Assembly: GCA_963854835.1 (NCBI GenBank)
Contig: OY978525.1
Span: 23,087,253-23,151,252, forward strand
Length of the DNA stretch: 64,000 nucleotides
From: Megamerina dolium
Lineage: Eukaryota > Arthropoda > Insecta > Diptera > Megamerinidae
Reading direction: 5' to 3'
A model generated the notes under the pieces. That model had not been told where the DNA came from. It ran no database searches and saw nothing but the letters and a program-made list of their open reading frames with translations. Positions 1-12,299 of this stretch are shown in pieces. The translations under genes and the position numbers were made by a program. Positions within the stretch are counted from its first letter, which is position 1. Every line of letters begins with the position of its first letter.

Positions 1-464
1 AAACTCAGCAAAGAAAGATATATCAATGACATTTTCAAAATTATGGCACAGAATTTTATTAGAAGCCATCAGATTTATTGGCAAATGGACGCTATTAGAA
101 AATATGCAATATATCATATATGGTTTTTTCTGAATTATATTGTTGATTTAAATTCATCTAAGCTCAATCCCATAATCACCAGAAGTAATGACTCATTGCA
201 TATAATTAATTTCGTTGCCAAGTGCCCATTCCTTACCCCGGCCGCTTTCCATACTGATAGTGGGTTAAATCAAATCTATTACAATTCCTCTCTAATCAAT
301 TCATTTTAGTCTGTTCACTTGCGTGCTTAAATATAAAAAGTACTTATATTGTATATAAACCAACACTTTGTATACTAGTCGTGCAGCAATAGAAAAGTTG
401 TACTAATAAAGTATTTATGTACAATTCAATTAAAATCAAATAACACTATCGTATATGGTTTTAC

Positions 465-710
465 CTTTTTCATATAGTTGTCGTTAATAGTTGTTGTTGT
501 AGTAGTAACACAAATAGTCGTAGTAGTGCTATTCGTACCTCCATTGCTATTAGTTTGTTGTTGATCTTTATGTATTAAATATGTTTTTAATTTTTTATAA
601 TCTTTCCAACAACCATTATTATTGCTGTTACCATTATTACATGATATTATATCAATATTATCGATTGATTTTTGCTTAATTTTCAAATTTGTTGGTGACA
701 ACATTGTCAT
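465..710 (-). CDS. Possible first coding exon of an unidentified minus-strand gene
   Basis: An open frame starts at an ATG at 710 (protein begins MTMLSPTNLKIKQKSIDN) and reaches a plausible donor (AAAAAG|GTAAAA) after 465, giving 82 codons in phase 0. The residues are Asn/Thr-rich with ACA-type codon runs, as seen in low-complexity parts of fly regulatory proteins. No domain is recognised and there is no convincing splice acceptor just upstream, so it would be a starting exon with the gene continuing beyond the left edge. It could equally be chance open sequence in AT-rich DNA. Low confidence. Confidence 0.25.
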
Positions 711-1925
711 TTTTATATTATTTGTTATTATATTTAATTATCGAATTAATTTGGTATGTGAAAACATCTTTGGCAATTGCTTGTATTGCTTTTGACACAT
801 ATGACATTATATAATGACAATCAACTGTCATTTGTCAAATATAAAATTATTATTATTTTTTTTTTTCTTCAATTTTTTAATTTGCAGTACTATTAAGGAA
901 CGCATTTGGCATTTTCAATTATATTTATAATAATTATTATTTAATTATTATTCATTTCTTATCACTTAATTTATTCTCATTTTATTAATGCACATTTACT
1001 TGTATTTCTCTCTTGCTCTTTAGTTTCAATTAATTTCAATTTGTATAATTTATAAGCACCCATCCAGAGTGAGGTTATAATCAAATACGTATCACAAGCT
1101 AAATAAAGTAATAGCTGGGAGGAATAAACGTGTTAAAACCGTTTTCTGTTATCCACTCTTGACGTCATAATACCGCCACGTTATCATTAGTCCTTCATCT
1201 ATGAATAGCTACATATGTATGGCATAATTATTTCATTCATAATGTCACAATCAAGTAGGGCTGCTATCGCATGACCAGCTCTAATATATTGATGGCAATA
1301 ACTATCACATATCGTAGGCATGAGAAAATTGCATTTACAAACGCAAGTATATTTTTGATTGGATAGTGGCACGCGCTCATAAATTTTAATATTTATTATT
1401 TAACAAAAAAAGAGTTGCTCTTTTTTATTGTTGTGCAATATGTTGAAGTGCCCACTCTATATATGACCACCAACACGACACCCATCACGTTTCCTATTAA
1501 CATTTGTTGCAATAGCTTATATTTACCATAATGACCTACATATGAGTAACTGTGTATGATAATTCTCATATTCAGCTCCTTTTTACAACGCAATCGCGTA
1601 AATAATCAATGTTATAGCATTGAACGCGTGCTCTAGAAGTGATCATTTGGCATAGAATATTGTTTAAAATATGCTGATGCGTAATTTTGGTTGTATTTTC
1701 ACAGCTGGTAATTGAATTTGCGTAGTCTTGTATCGATATATAGACGAGAAGAGATGAGTATTCAATTAAATGATTAAAGCCCAGGCACCAAAATGATGAA
1801 GTAACTTAATCCCTGCTTGAGAAGAATGTGAGCCGTAAAATTACAACGAATTGATTCAGTGAACTGTTGCAAAACTTGCTTAAAAACTAGACGAGATTTG
1901 ACTTCCAATTGCACTGGTCGGTATG
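711..1925. other. AT-rich noncoding stretch
   Basis: No convincing coding exon is seen. Short open frames have no domain or splice context. The one recognisable site is a palindromic CRE-like octamer near 1160. If the 465-710 exon is real, this would be its upstream region. Confidence 0.4.
1160..1167. promoter_or_regulatory. CRE-like palindrome TGACGTCA
   Basis: A perfect 8 bp CREB/ATF-type palindrome lies about 450 bp upstream of the possible start codon at 710. The match is exact but short, and function is only inferred from position. Confidence 0.25.
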
Positions 1926-2300
1926 CAATTAATACAAATTCCGATTAACCAATATATTAATCTGTTAATCAGATTTTTTATTTAGAAATATTTAAAAAAA
2001 AAATTCTTTGTGCTGTTAATCGGTTAATCAAACAAACTGATTAATCAATTATTCAATTTCTCAGAATTTTGATTAATCTTCTTATTCGACTAATCAAAAT
2101 AGAAATTATTCGATTACTCAGATAAACACTAACTTTGAAAATCTGCTCATCTTTTTTGTATTGGGAAAATCCTGATTAATAGATTCATTTAAATTTTCAT
2201 TGAACAAAACCATAATTATTCAAATAATTTATTTTGTATTTGTTAATTAAGTGTAATCAATCGATTAATTGATTAATGAGTACTTTGATCAGTCCTAATT
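1926..2300. repeat. GATTAAT-rich degenerate repeat, short copy
   Basis: The stretch is dominated by variants of GATTAATC and CGATTAATTG on both strands, with spacer phrases such as ATTGGGAAAA and TAATTTATTTTGT. The same vocabulary fills the larger array at about 10955-12080, so both appear to be one degenerate repeat family. Confidence 0.6.
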
Positions 2301-3127
2301 TTAACAATAAAATACACAGCGGGTTGCCTTTTTGAGAAAATTGTTAAAATCTCGCTTGCGTCATTTAATAATCAGTAATTTAATCGTTCTTTAACCGATT
2401 CCTAATTGAAGGTTCTATCAAGCGTGTCATAACTAAGTATTTTAAATCGATTTCAATAAGTGAAAAGTCATTGTAATCGTAATTTTATGCGATTTTGGTG
2501 AATATTGATGCAAAACATTATCATTTTTGACAAACTATTGAAAAAAATGTTGGTTAAATAGAAAAATGAGAAAAAAGTTGCCAAAGAAAGATGTTTTTGT
2601 CAAAAACTGCAAATATTTTCATTCAGCCGGCAAAACAAAATATAACAAAAGCGCAAAAGCGCCAAAAATCGGGCAACAGGCGGAAAGGGAATTGATCAAT
2701 GGCAGGAAAATAAGGAGGGGACATTTTCATATCTAAACAAATTTTTCAATGGTTTAGGTGTTCGATATAACGCTTAGTAACAAGCTTTCAGCCCAATAAC
2801 AGCAGCTTATAAGGGTGGCACCAAAGACAGAGAAAATCTTGGCCATGAATTCTGTCTTGATCACGATTCTGGTTGATATCGCATCGTCTTTTCTCACCCA
2901 TGGTCATCGCTATCATCAAATAATGAAAAAACGTATTTTTTTCATTTCAAGAATAATTCGTTGACGTAAATATAGGCGATTAGATTTTTTTATTATAATA
3001 TTCTCAAAGCCATTGGTTATTGGATACAAGGTCATTGGTTGAATACAATAAGTATGTCACTGCTTTAAAACGCCGAAATCACTCATGCGCTCTTCGAATC
3101 AATAGAGTGCCATCTTAATCACATTAT
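2301..3127. other. Noncoding, no recognisable feature
   Basis: AT-rich sequence with no open frame of note, no RNA gene and no clear repeat boundary. Nothing can be supported here. Confidence 0.4.
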
Positions 3128-3960
3128 AAGGATGGGCTGAAAAGTTTTCGACCTAAGGAAGATACGAGACATTTTTTCTTCACATTTATATTCATTTTTC
3201 CACATAGTGTCTTCCTAACTAACACAAGCTCACAGAACAAAGGAAAGTATGGTATCCGATGGGTGCCGTATCATAGTAATAGGTGCGTGGTGGTACCCAT
3301 CTGCCGGCAAACAATTAGTGATTCTTCCGGCAGTGCCAATTTGCCATGAAAAAGCTTCTGTAAGAGCTCTGTGACAAAGCTCAGAAGAAGTGATGTCACA
3401 ACCATATACATAAAATATGACTACTCAGGTCGGTCGAACGTTCTACATTTCTAGTTTGTGGGGTTGTATAATTAATCGACGCAAAATCTCTGCTTGACTG
3501 CGCCTAAACGGCACCAACAGAGCATTAAAGGTGTTTATTCGAACACGAACATACGCGCGTACAGCTTTCTTACGCCTTAATATTGATTCAAGATGTGTCA
3601 AACACGTTCTTTAGACATATTCATAGCCTCAAATATCTTGCCCACTTTAATTCGACGATTATCTATCACCATTTGACGAACTTGAGCCCCAAACTGGAGC
3701 GGCCATGTTTAAATGAAACTGCCCAGCATTTCACGGTAATAAATGATGGCTCATGACAGCTCAATAACTGGATTTCTTCATTTTCACAAAAACATTCACA
3801 TCGACCCATAGAAACGTGTGTCGAAACAATAACTGCGTGCACAAAAATTTGTGAAATTTTGGCAAGTACCTTCCAAAATATGTGTAAACAGAGCTTTTGC
3901 TGACGACTACTGTCATCTTCATGTTGAGGTCGGAAACATAAGACCACCCTCATATCACCT
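3128..3960 (-). pseudogene. Degenerate mariner-type transposase remnant
   Basis: On the minus strand from about 3800 to 3585 the sequence translates with breaks to a mariner N-terminal DNA-binding region. EPSFITVKCWAVSFKHGRSS resembles the family pattern PSxxTVxxWxxxFKxGR, and further on IDNRRIKVGKIFEAMNMSKE resembles the second helix-turn-helix (DxRRVKLxEIAExxxxSxERV). Stops interrupt it (for example after SKERV), so it is inactive. The left end near 3128, GGATGGGCTGAAAAG, looks like a mariner terminal repeat. The catalytic part is not recognisable, and a SINE-like fragment lies inside the remnant. Confidence 0.6.
3293..3412 (+). repeat. SINE body fragment
   Basis: This piece aligns by eye to the body of the SINE at 39766-40050. 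Shared phrases include TTTGCCATG, AAAAGCTTCT, CTCTGTGACAAAGCTCAGAA and TGATGTC. It lacks the tRNA-like head and the 3' tail, and is embedded in the mariner remnant. Confidence 0.6.
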
Positions 3961-6460
3961 TCTTAAAGGATTTATAATGGCAAATTATTATTGTAAAACC
4001 AAGCCGACACATGGTAAACGCATTTGAAAGCACGAATATTTTAAGTGTATCGTTAAAAAACTGAATAAACTCGTATTTATTAAATTTAAATTCGACCGAA
4101 AATTGATTAAACATCATATCATCATCGCTGTCATATGTTTATGCTCTCATTATTTTAAGCCATTCCAACACATTTCGATTAGAAGATCACCACGAATTGA
4201 CCACGAATACCGATATAAATGTAACAAAGCAACAACAAGAATCATTAACTTTTGAATTGCTCTCAATTTGTTTACTAATTGCCAACTGACAGTTAACCAT
4301 GTTAACCAATAGTCAATAGCATTAATGTAATTAACAACGTAATGCGAAAAAAAGTAAATGAAATAAATAGCTAAACCAGATAGGTAAGCTAACAAATGAA
4401 AGCACATTACAAACATATGTATAGATGTTGTGTTAAAAGCGTTCAAATAAAAGAAACCGGCATGCAACATAGTCACACAGTCAACAGAAATGCAAATGGT
4501 TACGGTCAGTGATAGCAGCACTAGCAAACAACACCTGTAATCGAGGTAGGTAGGTACATAATTGTCATGCAATTCATGTATCCGTACATGCATACTGATG
4601 ACTGGTGCTAGCTAATAAACATTAGTTGCGGTAGCGGTGATATTTCTCCATGCAATTCCTCATACTATTTACTAATGATTGCGGCTTTGTTGGTATAGCT
4701 ACATATACGTTATGTATGTATGTACGAGTACATGTAGCGTTGGGTGATTAAATTGTTGCACGCATATGCAAAAACACGCAAATATTTTTCCTGGTTGGCT
4801 GACTTTTCCACTAACGAAGACATGAGTAATTATATAGTCAATATTATATAATTATCTTCATCAACTGTACATACATATTTATGTAGAACACAAGAAAGGT
4901 CAAACAACTAAACCAATGACACAAATTATCAGTTGAGTGTTATTCCATAGAATTTTGAAAAGAAAAAAATTTAACAGGAAAAATTCAACCAAAACGCACG
5001 CATACACTTATCATCATCATCATCATTATCATCATCAAGTAGTCTATTAATCAAATTTATAATAATTAAAATTTTATGAATAAATGATACGCGACGACAC
5101 GATTATGGTAATGATTGAACACACGCCGAAAAAAAATATAACTTAAAACCAGCAACAATAATTGCACATACACATTAATTTTCACACGTCAAATAAGCAA
5201 TTATTTTAAATAATTACGAACGATTTAAATGCCGCTGCTGCTGCTGCTGCCGCATATATATAACAATCAACAATGTGATGAATCAGCATTGAAGCGAACA
5301 TATGAATACTCCAAATACGACTGAGGATACGAAACGAAACGAGAACAGATCAAACCCCCCAAAAGTGAATATGAACAACAAAAAACAACGTGAACAGCGT
5401 AAACAACATAACAAAAAACAACAACATTAATATAAACTTTACATACATTCATACTACACCACTATGACGACGACGACGACGACGACGACAACGACGACAA
5501 CAACAGTGACTACGATTACTACTATGTTGGCGACGTCGACGAACCAAACGAACGATTCATCAAATTAAATTATATAGCGGCTTTAGCATTTATATACATA
5601 TATGCATGTATATTAATGAGTAAATATGTGTGTGTGTGTGTATGTATGTAAACGACTTTGGGGACGAATGGAGCACTGAACGAACATATACACACGCACC
5701 TTTCGAACTGTACTGTGAATGTGCTAAACTGAAGTAGTTGAAGAAGAAGAAGAAGAAGAAGAAGCACCAGCAGAGGAAGAAGCATCGGAAAAAATGGAGC
5801 AAATAAATGTACGATGTAAACAAGACACGCACACACAGCCATAAATACAAACATATATTACATACATTTATGTATATGAATTCATGGCGGATCCTACAAT
5901 ATTGTTGTTTGTTTTTCTGTTTTTTGTTTTACTCCTCTGTTATATTCTCTATTATTTTTTATGTGCCGTAAATATGTATTTCATTATTATTACCTACCAT
6001 ATATTATTGTTACATATAGTTTTTGTACATAAACGATTAACAGGGGCGTTTGTATTTTCAATTTAAAAAATCCCTGAACCTCATTAGAAAAAAAAAGGAT
6101 CTCTAAAAGCTTATATGATAATTTTGTAATTGCATACCGTAATATGTGGTGTTAAGGAGCACCAAAAAAAATGTACTTTCATTGATATTTTAAGTTTTGC
6201 AAATGAGTTTCTTTCAGGAAAAACTTTGGAAAATCTATATTGGTTGATTTTAGTTTTTATAAAAAGTTTAGCGTTCGGAAAGATTTTATTTTGATAATGC
6301 TTTAATTTAATATTTTTCAACAATTCAATTGTTTTAATCAGAGTCTGAACCAAAAATTATGAAGAGGTCCTCTACAGATGCTTCGAATGCTTCATTACAA
6401 ACACCTTCGCGCGAATTCAGTGGAAATATTCCACATTTTCGAAATGGAATCTTGATATTA
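3961..6460. other. Noncoding stretch rich in simple repeats
   Basis: No gene is supported. Simple-sequence tracts include ATC repeats near 5011-5037, GCT near 5231-5250, a GAC/CGA tract near 5464-5500, GT near 5627-5645 and GAA near 5743-5765. Open frames here are antisense reads of these tracts or isolated hydrophobic AT-rich frames. Confidence 0.5.
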
Positions 6461-6464
6461 ATTT

Positions 6465-7600
6465 CAATTTAACTTGAACCTAACCTCGATCACTCTTCTA
6501 TATAAAAAAAACAAGGAAACCTGTTTTTGGGAGACAGGTCCTGTATCCCTTTTATACGCTGCAAATGTTTGTAACCATTTGAGAAAAACTCCGCAGTTAT
6601 AAAACAAAAGTATATATAGAGGACATAGACTCATAATGGAGTATTCGACACTAGGAAACATTCCACGCTTCACCAAAACTTAAATAACTGATTTAAATTT
6701 CTCCGTACTACTATCTATTTGTCACTATATCCGTTTGCCTGCCTGATTTGCACGATAAATGGAACAAGTGTTGACATATTTGGCGTAATCTACCTATGTT
6801 GCGATAGTACAAATGATACTGTTAATAGACATTATGGGTACACTGCCCATACGAAGTAACCAAGGAGACTAACATCGAAATTTTTACAAAACTGAAAAAT
6901 TATAACTCATTTAATATTCCATCACGGACAACAATATTTCGTATGTAGATAATTATTATAGTGTGTATAAATTTAGCGAGAAATGGGCTAGTCACGCCCA
7001 TTATATACTGTGGCTCCCATACAAAGTCATGAATTATTTGTTAAATTTTAACCGCCATTATTTAAGCGGTCTTTCATCTAGGACAATCGGTATTTGGCAC
7101 GCAGATTTCTTTATTTTGGAAGAAAAATAATTTCACAAAATATGAAAGAGCCACGCCCACTATTTATTGAAGCTCCTATACAAAGTCGCGAATTTTTTTT
7201 TTTAATTTTTAATGCCACAACTTGGGCAGTCTTTTGCTTAGGACAATGATATTGGAAACGTAGATTAATGTTGTAGTGAGTAATATACGACAACTATTTA
7301 ATATAGCACCCATACAAAGTACCGACATTTTTTTTTTTATTTTATACCGCCTTAACTTCTGTAGTGCTTCTCTTAGGTCCACCATATTTAATATGTAGAT
7401 TAATATTGTAGAACGAATTAAGCTTAGAAGAAATAACCGAGCCACGACCACTATTTATTGTAGCTCCCAAACAAAGTCATGAAATATTTTTAAATTTTAA
7501 CTGCCACTATTTAAGCGATCTTTCGGTTAGAAGACTCACATTTGAAACACCGAGATTTTTTATTGGAAGAAAAAATTCTGAAAGAAATGGGCGCACGAAT
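6465..7600. repeat. Modular dispersed repeat, copy A (about 1.1 kb)
   Basis: The left part carries a head containing TGCAAATGTTTGTAACCA, then GTCACTATATCCGTTTGCC and GATTTGCACGATAA. It is followed by tandem modules of about 150 bp, each containing CACGCCCA, then a variant of GCTCCCATACAAAGTC, then a T-run, then CGCCATAACTT. Modules are visible near 6993, 7150, 7285 and 7440. The same head-plus-modules arrangement occurs at 20520-21660. No transposase or reverse transcriptase is seen, so it is a non-coding repeat family of unknown class. Confidence 0.65.
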
Positions 7601-7721
7601 AAATTTAAATATTATTAGATTATATTTAAAAACTAGAATATCTTATGTCTGCAGTAAGGGCTGTTACTGATCAAACTTCAAGAGGGTCAGTCGTCCTTTA
7701 GAAAACTAAGTATACGCAAGA

Positions 7722-7776
7722 ATTTAAAAAAAAAATAAATATGTGGCACTTAAAGCCCAAAAGAGCTCATTGGCCG
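7722..7776 (-). repeat. SINE 3'-tail fragment, reverse orientation
   Basis: Read on the minus strand this is GGCC, AGAGCTC, GGGCTTTAAGTGCCACATA and then TTTATTTTTT. It matches the 3' end of the SINE near 40005-40050. Only the tail is present. Confidence 0.6.
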
Positions 7777-9115
7777 AGCTTCTCGTAAGAATTCATGGTA
7801 CCATAATTATAGTGTTACTAAAAATAAACCTTCACTACCACTGATAATCCACGTATGAAATTGTAAACAAAAATGATTTAAGACAATTAAAAAACTTCCA
7901 ATATCTTCCAATATCTTCCAATATCAAGATGTTTAAAAAATCGATCAATATCGAAAGACTTCAACAAAGTAGTGGGGTAGTTTTAAAAACGTTGCTTTGA
8001 AGACTATATAGGATAGTCAAATCTCATGCGAACCTACTTTATTCCATTTAATTTAATTAAGATATATGCATCTATAATTTTCATAAAAAGATATGCATAA
8101 TTGAAAAAAAAAAATTAAATATGTATGTGCAATGTGAATTCATGAGATATTCAGCGTACTAAAATGTAGGAAAGGAAATTACAAAGTAATGCATATATGT
8201 ATATACTTATATTTGTATTGTATATAATACGTTGTGGAGGTTATAGAAGTATGTTGTTCTATAAGTATGTTGTACATTTTAATATCTCAAAAAGCTATTG
8301 TAAATATGTAAGCGGATAAAATTATTAATATCCATATATGTACCGTCTATAAGAGTATTATACATGTTTTATCGTACATTACAAGCTGAAAGTCATGTAT
8401 AATGTAGTATAGTATAGCTTATAAATCACATTGATGATATTGATATATATTTACAACAACAACCATATAAGAATAATAATCAAACTTTATCAATAAAATA
8501 TGAATAATCCAAAAGAAAAAAAAACCAAACATACAAGTCGTCAAAAACTTTTCGAGAAGTCATTAAAATCAGACAGACGTTTTCAACGGAACGCAAATAA
8601 TGAAACATATAGTTTACAGCAACAGAGTATCAGTGTAATTGTCGTTGCTGTTGTTGTATATACAAATACACAATGTTACATGCATATGTATATAAAGTAA
8701 ATATAAATACAAAGCATACAATATGAAAAACAAAAGTAAACATAACTGAACAACACCAACAACAAAAATAAACAAGAGTAAGTACACACTATGAGAGGAT
8801 AAAGAGGGGAAGATGGTGCGGAAGAAAAGCCAACAAGTAAAAAATAATGGAAAAAAATATGACTAAAAAAAGCAAACAAAAATACTGTAATACAGATAAG
8901 CTCCATACAGCACAATAGCAGCAGCAAACAAATGGCTCCAACAAAAACTTCCAAATGGCAATGTTCATATGTGTATGTAGGTGTATGTACGAGTACAAAT
9001 AAGCTTGTATAAACGTGTGTGTTTATACAACTGTTGCAATTAAAGAAGAAGAAAAAGAACATGTTGAAAATGATAATTTGTATTAAAACTAAATTGTTTA
9101 CATTACTATTAACTA
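7777..9115. other. AT-rich noncoding stretch
   Basis: No gene supported. It includes low-complexity A-rich DNA (8490-9060) with short frames that have no domain, and a small triplicated TTCCAATATC phrase near 7898-7925. Confidence 0.4.
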
Positions 9116-10707
9116 CAGTGGCTCACAGCTTATTTCGTACAGTGTATATATTTTTATGTACATGGCTGTAACATCGAAACTAAAAAACTTATCGATAAGT
9201 TTTGAATGTAGATGTCTGTGTATAATAAGAAAACGGGGAACCCCAAAAATTTTTCTTTTTGTTATGCAAGAGAGAAAAACTATTGATCAGCTGATTTTCA
9301 GCTCACATCTTATTTCGTACACAAACTTCAATGTAAGTAAGTTTCATTCTGCCGCGCAGTTACAAAGTTTTTTTGAATTGTATGAGTTTTTGGACCTTTT
9401 TAACTATTATAACAATTTTTATTATTATTATTTTAAATAGTTAAAGTGCTGTAAATTAAACATTTAGCTTTATGGGTCATCGTACAACGATGGAACAGCG
9501 TAAACTGGTAATTAACCATTTTAGGAAAGGTCAGAGTGTGCGAAAAATTGCTGAAATGACAAATTTAAGTGCCTCAACTGTCCAATACATCATTCAACGC
9601 TTCGTTCGCGAAAATCGGTTGGAGAACAAGGGCAGAGAAGCACCTAATAAGATTTTCAACGCATCAGACGAGCGTTATATTGTACGAAAAATTAAGAAAA
9701 ATCCAAAGTTATCCGCTCCGAAGTTGGCTGCAGAGGTTCAGCGTGAAATAGGAAAATCATCCAGTGCTGAACTGAACTGAAACTGAAAGAAACCATTCAT
9801 TTCGAAAATGAATATACAACGCCGACTTGACTTCGCCAAAGAGCATATTATTAATACTCCTGCGTTATGGAATACCGTTATTTTCGCGGATGAGTCTAAG
9901 TTTAATATTTTTGGCTCGGACGGAATGTCATATGTTTGGCGTAAAGCTAATACCGAGCTAAACAAGGAGAACCTTAAGCCCACAGTGAAGCATGGTGGCG
10001 GTAGCGTGATGGTTTGGGCCTGTATGTCAGCAGCCGGAGTAGGTGAATTGGTTTTTATTGAGGGAACAATGGACAAAATGAAGTACCTCGAGATTCTGAA
10101 AAACAATTTACTTCAAAGTGCAGACAAACTGGGTTTGCGGGAAGAATTTCGGTATTACCAAGATAATGACCCAAAACATAAATCTGGGATTGTGCAATCT
10201 TGGCTTATTTGAACTGCTCACACTTGATGTCTCCACCACCACAGTCACCTGACATGAATGTGATTGAAAATCTTTAGTCTATTTTGGACAATAAAATAAG
10301 AACACACAAGATTTCTAATAAGCAAGACCTAAAGAAGGTACTGATGGAGGAATGGAAAAAAATCACACCAGACATCACTCAAAAATTGGTGGATTCAATG
10401 ACAAGTAGACTCCAGGCTGTCATTAACGCTAAGGGATGTCATACTAAATATTAAAATCAACTTACTTTGTTTGAACTTAAAGAGACTGTACGAAATAAGC
10501 TGTGACATGAATTTTCCTATTTTTTTCTTATTTTATTTTTTTTAGTGTCAAACACTAAAATTTTGAAAAAGTAAATTTTGGAAAATAAAAAACAAACCTT
10601 CCTTTCAAAAATGGCATTTATATTTTGTTCAAATTTTTGCTATATTAGGAATTACGACTGCAGCAATTTTTAAACTGTCACTGTACGAAATAAGCTGGGA
10701 GCCACTG
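9116..10707 (+). mobile_element. Tc1-like DNA transposon, copy 1 (defective)
   Basis: The element is bounded by terminal inverted repeats starting CAGTGGCTC, differing at one base between ends (A or C next), continuing CAGCTTATTTCGTACAGTG. It is flanked by TA duplications (9114-9115 and 10708-10709). A second, internal transposase-site-like motif (CTTATTTCGTACA) lies near each end, at about 9309 and 10490, giving an IR/DR layout. The transposase is broken, as described in the separate entry. Length is 1592 bp, about 60 bp shorter than copies 2 and 3. Confidence 0.9.
9472..10454 (+). pseudogene. Broken Tc1-like transposase (copy 1)
   Basis: The first 100 residues (MGHRTTMEQRKLVINHFRKG onward) match the paired-type DNA-binding domain of copy 3. 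After KSSSAE the gene loses about 60 bp of the linker (present in copy 3 as TVRRVLRNHDLNGR) and has a CTGAA-repeat filler near 9766-9785 instead. The catalytic part resumes at MNIQRRLDFAKEH (9808). A one-base loss near 10210 shifts the frame after SWLI, and the conserved Trp codon after NVIENL is TAG (10275-10277). The gene cannot encode active transposase. Confidence 0.88.
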
Positions 10708-10719
10708 TATATGCTCACA

Positions 10720-10757
<38 letters not shown>

Positions 10758-10954
10758 ACGTGTAGATAAATAGAATAATGAAAACAACAAATAACAGTTT
10801 TTAAATTCGTCTAGACCGATTTAATTATACCCTGCAACCGAAGAAACAGTTCATTGCAGTTACTTTGTATGAAAAATACTTAGGTATGTAAAATAGTGGG
10901 CGGTGCACGCCCATGTCTTACGAAATAAAATGTTAAAATAGTTATTTTAAGTAG
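10708..10954. other. Short (TA)n tract plus repeat-head fragment
   Basis: A (TA)n microsatellite lies at about 10718-10753. It is followed by TTATACCCTGCA and GGGCGGTGCACGCCCA, phrases shared with the modular repeats at 6465 and 20520. No gene. Confidence 0.5.
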
Positions 10955-12080
10955 GAATGTACGAACAATCGTATAGTCGAACAATCTAATTAATTGAAAA
11001 GTTTATTAAACGAGTAATTGAATAATCAAATAATTTCAATTTTGATTAATCAAACTTTTTATAGTAGTTTTTAAGAGCCAAGTATCTACTTTATACGAAA
11101 AAAAAAATTATATAAATATTTTGAATATTTTGTGCGAATAATTCAATTAAACGAATAATTGAATAAGCCAATAATTTCGATTAATCAACTTGTTTATAAT
11201 AGTTTTTAAGAGCTACCTATCTACTTATCTACTTTGTCGGAAAAAGATAATATAAACATTTTATTCTGTTTAATCGAGTATGTAATTTCAATATTTGATT
11301 AATGCAGAGTATGATTATTCAAATAATTTACAATTTGATTAATCGAATAATCGCTTAATCATCGCGCAACCGTAATTCATAGCTTAGAAAAGCTAACTAT
11401 CTACTTTGTGTTGGGTAAAATCATTACAAATATTTTAAATATTTTGTTTGAATTATTTTAATCTGGTTGGACAATATTCTGATTAATCGAGCATGTAATT
11501 TCTATTTTTTATTAATCGAAAAATTGCTTAATCATAACGCAGTACTTCGTAGCCTAGAAATGCTATTCGTCTACTTTATATTGGAAGAAATATTATAAAT
11601 ATTTCAAATAATTTATTCTGAACAATTAAAATGCTCATTAATCAAAATTCTGATTAATTAAATTTTTTCAATTTTTGATTAATAAAACACATGATCATTC
11701 GAATAATTTGATATTTGATTAATAATTTTTATTAATCATTAATTATTATTTATTAAACAATTATTTACGCAGAACTGCCTATCTACTTTATATTGAAACA
11801 ATTCAAAATTCTGATTAATGGAATATTTTTTAATCAAAATTTAATTAATAGAATAACTGATTAATCAGTATTAATCAGATTAATTAAATCAGATTAATCA
11901 GATTAATTAAATCAGATTAATTAAAATTTTTATTAATCAAATATTTCAATTATTATTATTATTTCAAGTAAATTGTAGTTTATTTTTTATTTTATTAATT
12001 AAAACTTGAATTAATTAAATAATTGATTTAGTCGAAACTTTGTTTTATCAAATTCTTAGATTAAATAATTAATCCGTAAT
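10955..12080. repeat. GATTAAT-rich tandem array with about 150 bp period
   Basis: The array is built from GATTAATC/CGATTAAT variants separated by a recurring phrase of the form AAGAGCTACCTATCTACTT. Variants of that phrase start near 11068, 11205, 11380, 11555 and 11775, so degenerate higher-order units of roughly 140-220 bp are present. The right end collapses into short ATCAGATTAATTAA repeats (11865-11925). It is noncoding. Confidence 0.65.
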
Positions 12081-12187
12081 TTTAAATATAAATTAAAAAA
12101 CACGATTAGACCAAAATTGTTGTGTCTCTCTGTGAAAATAGCTTAATTTTAGTTTTGAATATATATCTTTGTAAAATAAACACACTC

Positions 12188-12229
12188 CCTCCTAAAGATG
12201 GATTAATATAATCCGAAACGTGTAGGAGG
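12188..12229 (+). other. Hairpin-in-hairpin structure with GAAAC junction
   Basis: CCTCCTA (12188-12194) pairs with TAGGAGG (12223-12229), and inside it GGATTA (12200-12205) pairs with TAATCC (12209-12214). The junction strands are AAGAT and GAAACGTG. The layout resembles hammerhead-like motifs carried by some Penelope-like retroelements, but the essential CUGANGA core is not matched (CUAAAGA here), so it would not be expected to be active. Confidence 0.3.
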
Positions 12230-12299
12230 AAATTAAAATTAAACTTTTTCTTTATTCTTATATGTAGAATTCGTGAATAGCTCTGGATGTCCAACATAT

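Noticed and set aside
43..309. An 88-codon open frame at the left edge as a gene
   Set aside because: No domain, no splice support and typical AT-rich codon noise. It cannot be told from chance.
5570..5854. Leucine-rich minus-strand frames as a membrane protein
   Set aside because: They are antisense reads of a GAA repeat and neighbouring low-complexity DNA.
5884..6066. A 60-codon hydrophobic frame as a small membrane protein
   Set aside because: T-rich low-complexity DNA yields Phe/Leu/Tyr-rich frames by chance, and nothing else supports it.
8500..9062. Frames on both strands around an A-rich stretch as genes
   Set aside because: The residues follow base composition (Lys/Asn on one strand, Phe/Leu on the other), with no domain or splice context.
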